Origin: Atopsyche davidsoni
Taxonomy: Eukaryota; Arthropoda; Insecta; Trichoptera; Hydrobiosidae
NCBI GenBank assembly: GCA_022113835.1
Contig: JAILWY010000019.1
Location: 6,782,001-6,846,000, forward strand
Length of the DNA: 64,000 bases
Direction: 5' to 3'
Below are positions 1 to 10,588 of the stretch, one piece after another. Position 1 is the first letter of the stretch; each line of letters opens with the position of its first letter. A program made the position numbers and the translations under genes. Below the pieces are notes generated by a model. The model saw nothing but the letters and a program-made list of their open reading frames with translations. It did not search any database and was not told where the DNA came from.

Positions 1-1746
1 ACCGCGTGGCTTATAATGCCTCCAACTCGAGAGCATAAGGTACACAAATAAACTCCGCTACAATTCTTACTGCCTTACTTCAATGGGGATTCTCTCTGAG
101 CCCCCGATTTAAATCGAACACCGGGACAAGTGTCGAGAAAGAGTAAGACAGAAGGCTCGTCGAGAATTGCACAAATGGAAGGCAACCTGACAACTCAATA
201 TCGGAAACAAAAGCGCGCAAACAATGCGGAAACCGATTTCCGGAATTACTTCCGTCCCCAGTTTCCGGTTCGCACGATAATTTTCGGATTAATTCCGACT
301 CCTCGTCTTTGATTTGAATGTAAATTGTTTATAAATATAAAAATCTTGCCGTGTCTATCGAATCAAGTATTCCGGTTAATCAACGGAATTGGTTGCCTTC
401 CCACTTGACAGAATTCCGAAGGCTGTACTTGCAGCCTTCTATCAGACCAGAAATAAACCCTCAGGGTTTCAAGGTACTGTGCCTCTAGACTGACTGCTCT
501 TGCACGGAGGTTCTATTTACGTCAAAGACCTCTCGTAGCCGCTGAATTATATATCTATTTCCTAAAATAAAGTCTTCCATGGCTCAAGATTGTTAAATTT
601 TCTATAAGGTTCTATCTTTCGATTAAAATAATTATTTCAATAATTTAGCGATAACACTTCAACGAATACCTCGAAAGAGTAAAATCTTTCGAACCCACCG
701 TCTTGAATTAATTTTAATATTATTTTGTCAATGACTTCCCATGAAAAGGCGTTGGCAATCATCATCAACTTTATTCGAGTGTTTTTTCGAGAAAACAATC
801 GAAAATTTATTAAATTATTTTAATTTTTAAAATCAATACTTCTCTCGGCTTACGATTTCAATGACTGAAACGTCTAGCTGAATGAATATATAATTATTTC
901 TAATGAAGTATTTTTTGATGCTTTGCGGAGAACCAGACATAGTATAATAAAATTATTAAGTCAAAATTATTTTTCACAAATATAATATTGGTCGTCCGAC
1001 TATCCGATCAATGTGAACAGATTTTTCGATAACTCGATTATTCCCGTTCCTATTTGATTACATAATAAGCAGCCTTAACAAAGTAGACATATTTCTTTTC
1101 CAAAGCAGCCTGAATATCTATAAGGCTTTACATCTACTTAACGTTGCTTAGACAGAGATTTTCGTGAATTTCGAACGAATTGTCGGGGATTACTAGACCA
1201 ACAGGTACGGTGTTTTGTACACCTTCTTTAATTTTTAAACTCCACGAGGACGAGAGCTCTTTAGATGTCGCTTACTCTGACATGAGTGCTGCTGGCACTT
1301 ACCCTAAAGGGAGGCTTAAGGCTTCTACAACTTACTGAACACTGAATGCCTCAAAAATAAATTTTAAAAAATTTCAAAAGAATTTTCCCTTTACGGGTGC
1401 AGCGGAAGAAAAACACTTCTCAAAGCCGTGAACTTTTTCTTTTATTATTTTTTACTCAAAAAATTTCGTTACCCCAGAAGCTAATATAACACATTGTTAA
1501 ATGTATTTTTTACCTTTCATCGTGTCTTTGTTGATAAGCTTCTGTAATTATTTTTTAAATTATAATCCACGAGTAGGAGACACCATAACTGAGACTAGTT
1601 TAAAGCATAGAGTCTTTAAATCTCTTAGACGAAAGTCAAACAAGCAGTTGGATACATTGAATGTAATATAAGGCTTGTATGCAAAGAAATACCAAAAAAA
1701 CCTTGATGAATATAATATAGTTATATTAAAAACTTGCTTTAATATA
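1..1746. other. AT-rich noncoding stretch, no gene seen
   Basis: No ORF here reads like a conserved protein in any frame. The stretch is AT-rich with a slightly GC-richer first 550 bases, and holds no tandem repeat or inverted terminal repeat that I can see. The short open frames look random. Confidence 0.6.
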
Positions 1747-2382
1747 TGCCGTGTGTGCATTAATTATTTCGGATTTTTTCGTGAAATTGGAGCTTTGGAA
1801 ATTGGTACAATATATTCTATTCTTTTCCCATCTTTCGGGCAAATTATGGATTCCATCCCAAAAGAACTGTTCGTCTTTTGAAGCCAAGAAAGAATCAAGC
1901 CAATTTTTGATACCCTGCTCAGAAGTGAAGCGTATTCCAGAAGGGGCATTCTGCATCGATTGAAACAAGTGGTAGTCGGAAGGGGCAAGGTCTGGGCTAT
2001 AAGGCGGGTGAGGCAGAACTTCCCATCCTCTGTTTTCCAAATAGGTTTTAATCGATTTAGCAACATGTGGCCGAGCACTGTCATGATGGAAAATTACAGA
2101 CTCGTGCCTGGTCGCATATTCTGGCCGTTTTTCTGCCAATGCTCGCTTGAAACACATCAATGATTCTGCGAGTTCTGCTTGCGTTTTTATCGAGCGAGTC
2201 TTTATCGAGCAATGCCTCTAATTCTTCAGAAGTAAAGCATCCCGCAAATTGCGTTTTGTTGGTACAAAAGTTGACATATTGAGAGCTATATGACACAATG
2301 AAATGTTAAAGTATAGCCTGATGCGTTTCATTACTAGTAACGTCATATCTTAGAAAATCCGAAAAAAATATTGCACACACTG
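1747..2382 (-). mobile_element. mariner (DD34D) element, internally deleted, with recognisable terminal inverted repeats
   Basis: The ends are inverted copies of each other. Read inward, one end shows CCGTGTGTGCA followed by TTTCGGATTTT; the other shows CAGTGTGTGCA followed by TTTCGGATTTT. A TA lies next to each end, as expected for mariner target duplication, although the left end carries two extra bases. The element is only about 640 bp, against roughly 1.3 kb for an intact mariner. Coding matter inside runs on the minus strand: the N-terminal start of the transposase, then the C-terminal catalytic part, with the middle missing. It is non-autonomous and immobile on its own. Confidence 0.85.
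1800..2300 (-). pseudogene. mariner transposase remnant (C-terminal catalytic half plus short N-terminal piece)
   Basis: The minus frame contains HHDSARPHVA, a 34-residue gap, then [12 protein letters not shown]. This is the second and third acidic residue spacing of the DD34D triad of mariner transposases. The first catalytic Asp and most of the helix-turn-helix DNA-binding region are absent. Upstream, a different frame gives [20 protein letters not shown], which corresponds to mariner N-terminal and linker sequence, so at least one frameshift and one large deletion separate the parts. After LPERWEK the normal C-terminus is replaced by unrelated frame running into the terminal repeat. A functional transposase is not possible. 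Confidence 0.85.
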
Positions 2383-5164
2383 TATAATAAATGTTAAGGA
2401 ACCCTATTTATTGCAAGCGAGTCAATGAGAAAACGTACAAATGCGAAAATCTATCCGGCTGTTCATTTTCGCAGCATTTTATTTTAAAGCCATATGCAGC
2501 GGCATAACGTTCAAAAGCTCGATATGCCATACTTCCGGTTCAGCGGAGCAAATAGCTGAAACACTCCTGAAAAGCACAAAAGAATTTATCACTCGAAGGA
2601 TGCTGCGGCCGACACTTTGACCGCGGGACGCATCTGCTGCAGCCCTTTCTATTGACGGGTTAAACATTGCCAACCTAGTCCAGTTTAATATATAAAACTC
2701 CATATGCAAACAGCAAATATGAAAAGCCTTAATTTTAACACTTGCATGAAAGACTTTATAGAAAACTATATAGTATCTATAGTAACTTCACCTTTAAGGG
2801 AGCTCTACTTCTGACTCCTTTAAAGCCTTCTATTTACTAGGTAATATGAGTCACTACGGGAGTTTTATTGGGTTTCGATGGGTGGGGGTGGGGTGCAATC
2901 TTCGAGGTTGTAATCGAGAAGCGCACCGATGCAAAGGAAAGGAGCTTCATCAAGACTTACAAAAGGTTAAATACTATTTCTATCATACTGTTATTGCTGT
3001 ATGGCTTATAAAAGAACATTGTATTCTTTCGCTAATAATTTTTTTAAGTTCATTTACAAGGAGTGAGAGAAGCTGTAGTACGTTAATATTTAAATGACTT
3101 TTTTGTTTTCATCGATTATATTTCTAGGTAGTTAGCTCACAGATGAAAAATATTATTGGGATTTATCTTTTTAAATGATGTTTTATTATTTTTTGCACAG
3201 GTATTCATGTGAAACAGACGCGAACGGGGCGGCGGCACGGACCGCAATAGTTACACAGAGTGAAAATTAAAATAACAAATCGAACGTGAATTCATTTTCA
3301 AGCGAGAAAAATTGAACAGAATCGCGTTTTTGACAGAGTGAAATTTTGTTTTTGCACCGGATACACAAAACGTTCAAATCCTGAAATCAAACAGCCAAAA
3401 AAACAATGGGGCTCTGAGTGTTTGCAATAGATTTTCAACTGTTTGGCGTAAATTTGTAAATAACGATGCATTTCAGCGTCGGTGTTGAATGCACTGATTG
3501 CAGCATCAAATTGCCTTAGACTAACCTGAAACAAATGTAGAATAAATAATAAATAGAATTTAACTACCAGGCCGAGGATCGAATAGCCAACAAGGCAATT
3601 ATTTCTTTAACAACATGTGTATTTTACTGTTACACGAATGGGGGTTATGTGGAATGTATTGGCTAGTGAATAAGCATTTTTTATTTATTAATAATTACTT
3701 TTCGGCATGAGGTTATGGTAGCTTTTCTAGAATTTATATGGAAATCCTTTAAGGTTCATGGTTATTCGTTTGACTGAAAAATAATTGAATTACATGAAAG
3801 GTTGAAAATGAAAAAAAAAACTCATATGATTGACATTGGCTGTAATACCTTTATCAGAAAATAATTGTATTACCACAAGATGTATAATCAAGAATTGTAT
3901 ACAATCCTTCATATTTTTAAATATTAGAGCTACACAGCAGCTGGAAAAAAAACACAAATAACAGTTTAATACAATAGTTGTCTCAGTAAACAAAATCGAA
4001 CGGATAATAATATTACTAATTTATTTCAATTAGCAGTGAGTTATTTTGTTCGATCGGAGTTCAAGTAAAGCTTAGGAAATGGATTTCGAAGAAGTTCGCT
4101 CGTCCCCATTTCCTCCATTATCCAATACCTTGTTTTATCAGATATTTCCACATTAAAATATGATTATCTGAACATAATTTTCAACGAATTGCTTTCTTTT
4201 CAAAGCTGCTCCACTTTGATTACGAGAAACAGATTGCCCAAATATAGCAACTTATTTCAGCTACTACTAAAAAGTAATATCTAAGATCTTTAACGACAAC
4301 AGTTATACGAATGAAATGTTATATTCTTTTGATTGATCGAATTTAAAATAATTTAAAAAAAATAATCTTGCTTGGTTTGAAACAGTTTTTTTCTTGCCTG
4401 GATCGTAGCAGCAACGTTAGCTGCTTCTGCTTTTTTGGTACAGCACTATCTAATCACAAGAAGTTGCGAGAAAAATGACTAAACAAAACGTCACATCGCA
4501 AAAGAAAATGTAATTTTACAAGGGAAAGACAACCCATTATTAGATAAAAGATTTCCACTGTATACGTTTACATCGAAAAGGTTATTTATTTATGAAGGTT
4601 ATAAAGCTGTAGCGAGCAAATCGGATTTAAAACAACCCTTACGCATTTAAATACTCTTTTAATGTTTCTTTTTAATGAAAAAAGAACATCTTAGCTAACG
4701 TAATAACTTATGATAACATTTTCCAATTAACAAATATAATAGCCAAATACAAAATATATATATACTGTATATATTCGTTTTACGATTGAACTATATAAGA
4801 TGATTTTTTAAATGCTCAGTTGTTAGCTTGTTTAAAATAATACAATTAATTGATAAATACATATTAATAATTACGTTAATTCGTGATTGAATATTACGTG
4901 TACAGACGACACGGTTAAATCGAAACTTTACTCCACCCTAATTTGCGTAAACGGCATGGGAAATCCGCCTAAGGCTTCATTATATTTAATGATGTCACAA
5001 AAGCATTCTATCGAATTTAATTTTGACATGCTTGATGCTGATTGCTAATTGATGAATAAATATGAAGGTGTACTTAAGCACCTTGAGTCTTAACATGAAA
5101 AATTGAATACATCCACATATGATGAAAGTTTGGGAGAATTAAGAATTCTGAGCAGACGCCCGTT
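2383..5164. other. AT-rich noncoding stretch between two mariner relics
   Basis: No convincing gene. A minus-strand open frame of about 78 codons (3298-3534) is preceded by a fair acceptor, but it matches no family I know and has no clear partner exon. A short GC-richer patch (3213-3245) holds a CGG-rich run. The rest is AT-rich. Confidence 0.5.
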
Positions 5165-5935
5165 CTAGGTGAAACGTATTACAATATTGGTCCATCGCTA
5201 GCCACTACTTTTTTACATATTTCGGGCAAATTGTGGATTCCATCCCAAAAGAACTGTTCGTCTTTTGAAGCCAAGAAAGAATCGAGCCTATTTTTGATAC
5301 CCTGTTCAGAAGTGAAGCGTATTCCAGAAAGGGCATTCTGCATCGATTGAAACAAGTGGTAGTCGGAAGGGGCAAGGTCTGGGCTGTAAGGCGGGTGAGG
5401 CAGAACTTCCCATCCTCTGTTTTTCAAATAGGTTTTAACCGATTTAGCAACATGTGGCCGAGCATTGTCATGATTGAAAATTGCCTGGTCGCGTATTCTG
5501 GCCGTTTTTCTGCCAATGCTCGCTTCAAACGCATCAATGATTCTGCGAGTTCTGCTTGCGTTTGACACGAGTCTTTATCGAGCAATGCCTCTAATTCTTC
5601 ATCTTCGAATTTTTATTTGTTGGCCTGGACGTTCTTTGTCATCCACATCGAAACCTGTTCTCACACGTATTTTGCGATGGAGCATGTTCACCATAAACTT
5701 CACACAGCAATCGGTGACTCTCAGTCGGTTTTTTCTTCCAATTGAAACCGAAAAGTAAAGCTTCCCGCAAATTGCGTTTTGTTGGTACAAAAGTTGACAT
5801 GTTGTACACACTTCAGCGATATGACATATATTGAAAACAAAAGCGCAATAATGACGCTTCACAATGAAATGTTAAAGTATAGCCTGATGCGATTCAATAC
5901 TAGTAACGTCATCTCTTAGAAAATACGAAAAAATT
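5165..5935 (-). mobile_element. second mariner copy, same deletion family, 5' part better preserved
   Basis: This copy is highly similar to the one at 1747-2382 over the catalytic region: [10 protein letters not shown], then [12 protein letters not shown], then the C-terminus KKVVASDG, which the first copy lacks. It carries the same abnormal junction ([20 protein letters not shown] in the shifted frame) between the linker part and the catalytic part. It retains extra N-terminal matter (DDKERPGQQ region, about 5600-5780) that the first copy has lost. The right end resembles the first copy (CTTAGAAAATACGAAAAAA) but the outermost terminal repeat is missing; no left terminal repeat is evident, so both limits are approximate. 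Confidence 0.8.
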
Positions 5936-6698
5936 CAAACAAAAAAAACATCTCCCAACTTTAAGCTGCTTCATTACTGTCACGTCATGTAACGTATAAT
6001 TATTTTACGACCGCAGATAAAGGCCTTCCTGTAGCCGTCACGCGCAGGTTTGCGGGGAAACTGCAATCCCGGAAACTTCACGCAAAAACCTGATGAGCCT
6101 CGCGATCATGTGTGCTCGCGCTCGATCAGAGTACACGGAGCGATAGTTTTTGATTGTCATATTAATGGGATATTCAAAATGGTGACGTACTAGTACTCCT
6201 TTGTTTCAGGCAGTGCAAGCGATCACGATTTAGCTAACATCACGGACTTTGATTAAACTATTCTATAAACATCGGGCTCATTACTAAAAAGCTGAAACCA
6301 CAAAATGATGATATCGGAAATTCAGATTAACAAAGCAGGCGTTAATATATATATATATATATACACTTTAATTGCTAATGAGAAACGCCTTTGATTCATA
6401 GTATAAACATATAAGCCTATGAAACGTTTGAGCAATTGATTCACGTCGGTGATAAAATACATTAAAAACGTTTTTTACACGACACGTAATGCAAGTATGG
6501 AATCTACATTCTTAGGTTAATTTTATAAATATTTATTCATACATATAATTTGAAATAAATTTCGGAACGAGAACTTGAACCGCGGCGTCGTTTATTTGAC
6601 ACTAATTAATACCGTTTCTAGAAATATTTAATAATTACAAAGTATATATGCGAAATCTCGCGTTCTTGCGCCAGTGCTTTAACTTTGCTTTGGTGATT
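5936..6698. other. noncoding stretch with one GC-richer block
   Basis: Bases 5990-6140 are GC-richer than the flanks and hold several CG dinucleotides, with no coding frame; this could be a conserved noncoding element but nothing proves it. The rest is AT-rich and includes the TA microsatellite listed separately. Confidence 0.4.
6343..6362. repeat. TA dinucleotide microsatellite
   Basis: An uninterrupted run of about ten TA units. Confidence 0.9.
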
Positions 6699-6845
6699 AT
6701 GGGATTATGGGATCTGCCAATTAGACGACGTTGTGGATGTCGTAGTCATAGCGGCTGCGTACAGGTAGATACAATTATCCAGGTGACGTATCTGTTGTGA
6801 AATCGGTCCAGGTAACGCACCCGGGGGTCAGGTCAGGTGGGAAAT
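6699..6845. promoter_or_regulatory. possible enhancer: cluster of CAGGT sites beside doubled GATTATGG
   Basis: Five CAGGT cores lie within about 80 bases: CAGGTAG at 6762, CAGGTGACG at 6780, CAGGTAACG at 6809, CAGGT at 6829 and CAGGTGG at 6834. Directly upstream, GATTATGG is repeated twice (6696-6711), giving a GGATTA-type core. CAGGTAG matches the known Zelda/TAGteam motif, and CAGGTG/CAGGTA match Snail/ZEB-type E-box half sites. That these work as an enhancer is inference from motif density only. No nearby gene has been identified as a target. Confidence 0.3.
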
Positions 6846-7677
6846 TACTTAGACTCGATTAAGACCTTAGATCCGATTGATAAACGCTATAAGAAGCACG
6901 CCAGGATTAGTCGGAACCACTGTTTATCAGACGGTCATCCCATAGACCAATTTCTTATACCCCTTCTATTTATAACATTGATTCGCAAAGCGAACAGGTA
7001 CTTACTTACACATTAATTTATATGTAATTTATAAAGTGCATAAATATAATTTGTGCTAGGAAAATTATGATATTTACGAAACGCTGGATTCTCAATGACA
7101 TGTCATGCATATCCAATTTCATTTTACGCTAACGCGATCCCCTGCAGGTCGGAATCGACCCCTGAGGGGCGATAAATACTACTTTGGGAATCTACGACCC
7201 AGACTTTCTATTAAAACTAACAATAATTGCAATTTGCGGTCAAAGCGACGCTGTTGTGCTAATAGCTGTGACTCGGTTCTTGAAATGCACGTTTCGAGAC
7301 AAATCTATTAAATAAATCAAAAAAACAGCACACCCTTCAAAATTTAAATTTTCTCTTTCACGCGATGCAATACAAGAGCTTCCAGTGCAATTGCAATGCC
7401 CTAAATGAAGAGAAACAGCGACGGTAATATTTTAAGAAATGAACAGTGAAACGTGACATTCGACAGGAACTTCAACAAGTGTCTCTTGAAGCTTCGCCGG
7501 AAGTTCGCACCGATAAGAAAATGTCTATTTCCGCTGCAATCCTAATAAGCAAGGCATCGCTTCGACGCCAGGCATTGCGCCGGATAACTTCCCTTGCGAG
7601 GCAGTCAGGGGTGCTGCAAGGGTGTCAGGGCTCGCCAACTTCCGAGCACTTCCGCTACACCCTGTTACTTCGTATTG
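6846..7677. other. noncoding stretch, no gene seen
   Basis: Several short open frames (7105-7311, 7446-7706) occur but none has recognisable content or codon pattern. Composition is mixed and moderately AT-rich. Confidence 0.5.
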
Positions 7678-8168
7678 ATGACAAATGTGATAAATACCAT
7701 AATTGAGGAAATCATTTCAAAGCGAGCGCTTCTATCAAACTTAATCAAATCCGAAGTCAAATCATTTACGGTTTTAAAAGTTGACACAGTGTTTTGATTA
7801 TGAAAATTACTTGAAAACAAGCTTTTTAGTTTTTGAGATTTTACTGAAGCTAATTTAAAAATATTCACGACACACAGGCTAGAATACTTACTTTGAAAAG
7901 CACGTAAACCTTTTTAGAAAAGATACATGACAAATGTGATGAATACCATAATTGAGGAAATCATTTCAATGCGAGCACTTCTATCAAACTTAATCAAATC
8001 CGAAGTCAAATCATTTGCGGTTTTAAAAGTTGACACAGTGTTTTGATTATGAAAATTACTTGAAAACAAGCTTTTTGGTTTTTGAGAGTTTACTGAAGCT
8101 AATTTAAAAATATTCACGACACACAGGCTAGAATACTTTGAAAAGCACGTAAACCTTTTTAGAAAGAT
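7678..8168. repeat. 249-bp tandem duplication, two copies
   Basis: The block starting ATGACAAATGTGA at 7678 recurs at 7927 with only scattered substitutions, in direct orientation and with no bases between. The second copy ends near 8168 and lacks a few bases (ATACTTACTTTG in copy 1, ATACTTTG in copy 2). The close similarity implies a recent duplication. Neither copy carries a coding frame that resembles a protein. Confidence 0.9.
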
Positions 8169-8980
8169 TCCCGCAACAGATTGGTTTGAGTGATTTTATA
8201 TTGAAGATATGATTAAGCACACGAATAAAAGTTTAAGAGATTTTATTTATAATTTCAGGGATTGAAATCAACATATATATTTATAGACACGGAAGAGGCA
8301 GAATCTGTTATTAATATTTAAAATCTACATTCCTCAAAGTAAGGCGAACGCAAGGAAAAGCTTTTAATATCATATCATTCTTGGTTATGTTAGAATAAAG
8401 TACATTTGTCAAGAATGGCATAATCATATATTTACATTTATATTGATGTGGTAGTTCAACGAGATATATAACCAACATACGTATTTTATTTGTAAAGCAA
8501 CGTTTGCTAGGCGAGTGTAAGAGAGACGAGATTTTATTTTAAATCAAATATCAAAAAGGATTCAATGTAAAGAAACCTTTTTAAAATTATAAGGAATAAA
8601 ATCCACCCAAATGTCTTACCCGTATTTAATAAAAAAATAATCTACAAACGTACTGTTTGTTTGCAAAGCAAGGTCTACACAATCGAATTGCATAATAAAA
8701 AAAAATGTACAACTCTTGTACAATCTAATGCATCAATTAAGATAATTGAAAACAAAAAAACTCAAAGACTTTGAATGCATTCATTAAAGCTAGTAATAAA
8801 AAAAACATCGTTTTAAAAATAAACCAATAATGTTTAAAAAAAAAAAAAAACCTTTTTGTATTGTTTCAACTTCTACTCTACTGTATATTACTTTATTAGT
8901 TTCGTCAACACGATAGCTCGGCATCTTCATGCAAAGTACAATTCTTCCACCTACTAAACGTATATCAAATGCTTGTTCAT

Positions 8981-9020
8981 CTACGAGTGCCTCTTCTCAG
9001 AGGAGAATCTTGACCTTCTC
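8981..9020 (-). repeat. copy of a short dispersed repeat (core GGTC..CCTCTGAG.AGAGGC)
   Basis: On the minus strand this reads CTCCTCTGAGAAGAGGCAC after GGTCAAGATT. It aligns with 62827 on the plus strand and with 36378 (+) and 21098-21132 (-). It is a diverged member of a small family whose full length is not visible. Confidence 0.5.
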
Positions 9021-10526
9021 ACTGAACATACATTTATTCTGAGCCAGTCTAGATAGAAGATTTACCTAATGATGTGTTGTTTCTGTTTTTCTTTGTGAAG
9101 TAGAGGCTTGGGCACTTAAGCGAATAACAATACAAATATAATCTTCAAAAGGTTTTTTTCTAAAGAGAAAAGTAAAAAAAATATTTAAATGGCACAAGTG
9201 AGATCTTAATCTACACGCGCTTGTTTTTATATAAATACGGTCTGTTCTGTGTGGAATCAAAACAACATGAAAAATAAATATAAAATAAAAATTCCACATT
9301 CGTACAAACACGCATATGCTGATAATTTATAATTATTATATACCAAGACCTATAGCCTCATGAAGTAGACGAGGAATAGAAAGCATCCAAGAGCGATTGC
9401 GACTGTGTCCAGATTCAGACAAGACATCTATGCTCAAATAATTTAAGACCGAGGGTTAGTGTTATTTGTTTTCATTGTACAGTTTTTTTTTAAATAAAAT
9501 AAATTTCCGTTTTATCGTTATTAAAAAAAAATAAAAAAAACAAATTAAATCCAGATTGGAGTTTTCCCAGTGAAATAACATCGGTAAAAATAAAAAAATA
9601 AATTTAAAAAAAACATTTTCATCGATAGAGAGCGGCGAATGTTTTATAGAATATTATTTTACGGTGGCTCTCTGAATGTTTAATTACGCTGCTCGATTGC
9701 AATCTATAAGGGATGCAGATCGATGGGTGAATATTGCGATCAACTCCATCGTAAAAAGGAAATTGAAAGCAAGAGATACCACGTAAGGGCGTAGACACCC
9801 CTAAAATCCAATAGAAGGCCATCTAGATTTTATTTTGTGACTTGTTATTTTTATTTCACAAGAGTATTCAAGAATATTTGTCGGAGAGAGGAATATATAA
9901 CTGCATTACTCTGTAGGAGTCGCAGAAAGCAAGGCAAGTGGGTAAGCAATAAGAAACATCCAAAAGCAATTGCGTCTATGTCCGACTTGATATTTTTCCG
10001 CCAATTACTTTAATATATATATTGAAGATCAGAAAACGGTTTTCTTCCATTCTTACCGAGACACAATTTGTTATATTAACAAGTATACGCCCAGACTCAA
10101 AATTTTTCAGTATTTTACACATATAATCTCTGACGTCATGTTTTTGAAAAAATACGAGAGTTTTTGTCTCTATATTAAGTTTTGAAACATCCTGAATTGT
10201 TTTAACTTTGTCATTTTCCTAATAAACCGCTAGAATAACTTTCTTATAAAACACTAATTAAAATATTTATCTGTTTTTAAAGCAACGCTTTGTCGCAATT
10301 AAGTGAGTTTATTTGCTGATTTATTTAATTCGTCTTTGTGAATTAATTTTTAATAATTATACACCACGGATGTACCAAACCTAAGTGGAGTTTTTATTAT
10401 TAAGATACATTTCATAACAATATATTTCGGCATTTTATATGAAACTTATTGACTTCACCTGCTTGTTATGATTTTGAGCTTTAACGCCTTTGCAGATGAT
10501 TATGAACACACAGAAGAGCAGAAAAG

Positions 10527-10588
10527 TAAATCGAACCGGGGACCCATTGATTTAGAAATAATGGTTCAATCACTGAGCTAATTGGCTA
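10527..10588 (-). repeat. tRNA-like SINE head (minus strand)
   Basis: On the minus strand the order is TTAGCTCAGTGATTG, which resembles an internal promoter A box, then about 30 bases, then CCCCGGTTCGATT, which resembles a B box (GGTTCGANTCC). Arm pairing is too poor for a working tRNA, so a SINE head or tRNA pseudogene is the better reading. It differs from the other tRNA-like family in this window, which has B box GGTTCAAATCC. Confidence 0.5.

Noticed and set aside
3298..3534. Minus-strand frame of 78 codons preceded by an acceptor-like TTTGTTTCAG, considered as an exon
   Set aside because: No recognisable family, no plausible donor or partner exon, and an AT-rich setting; left unannotated as a gene.
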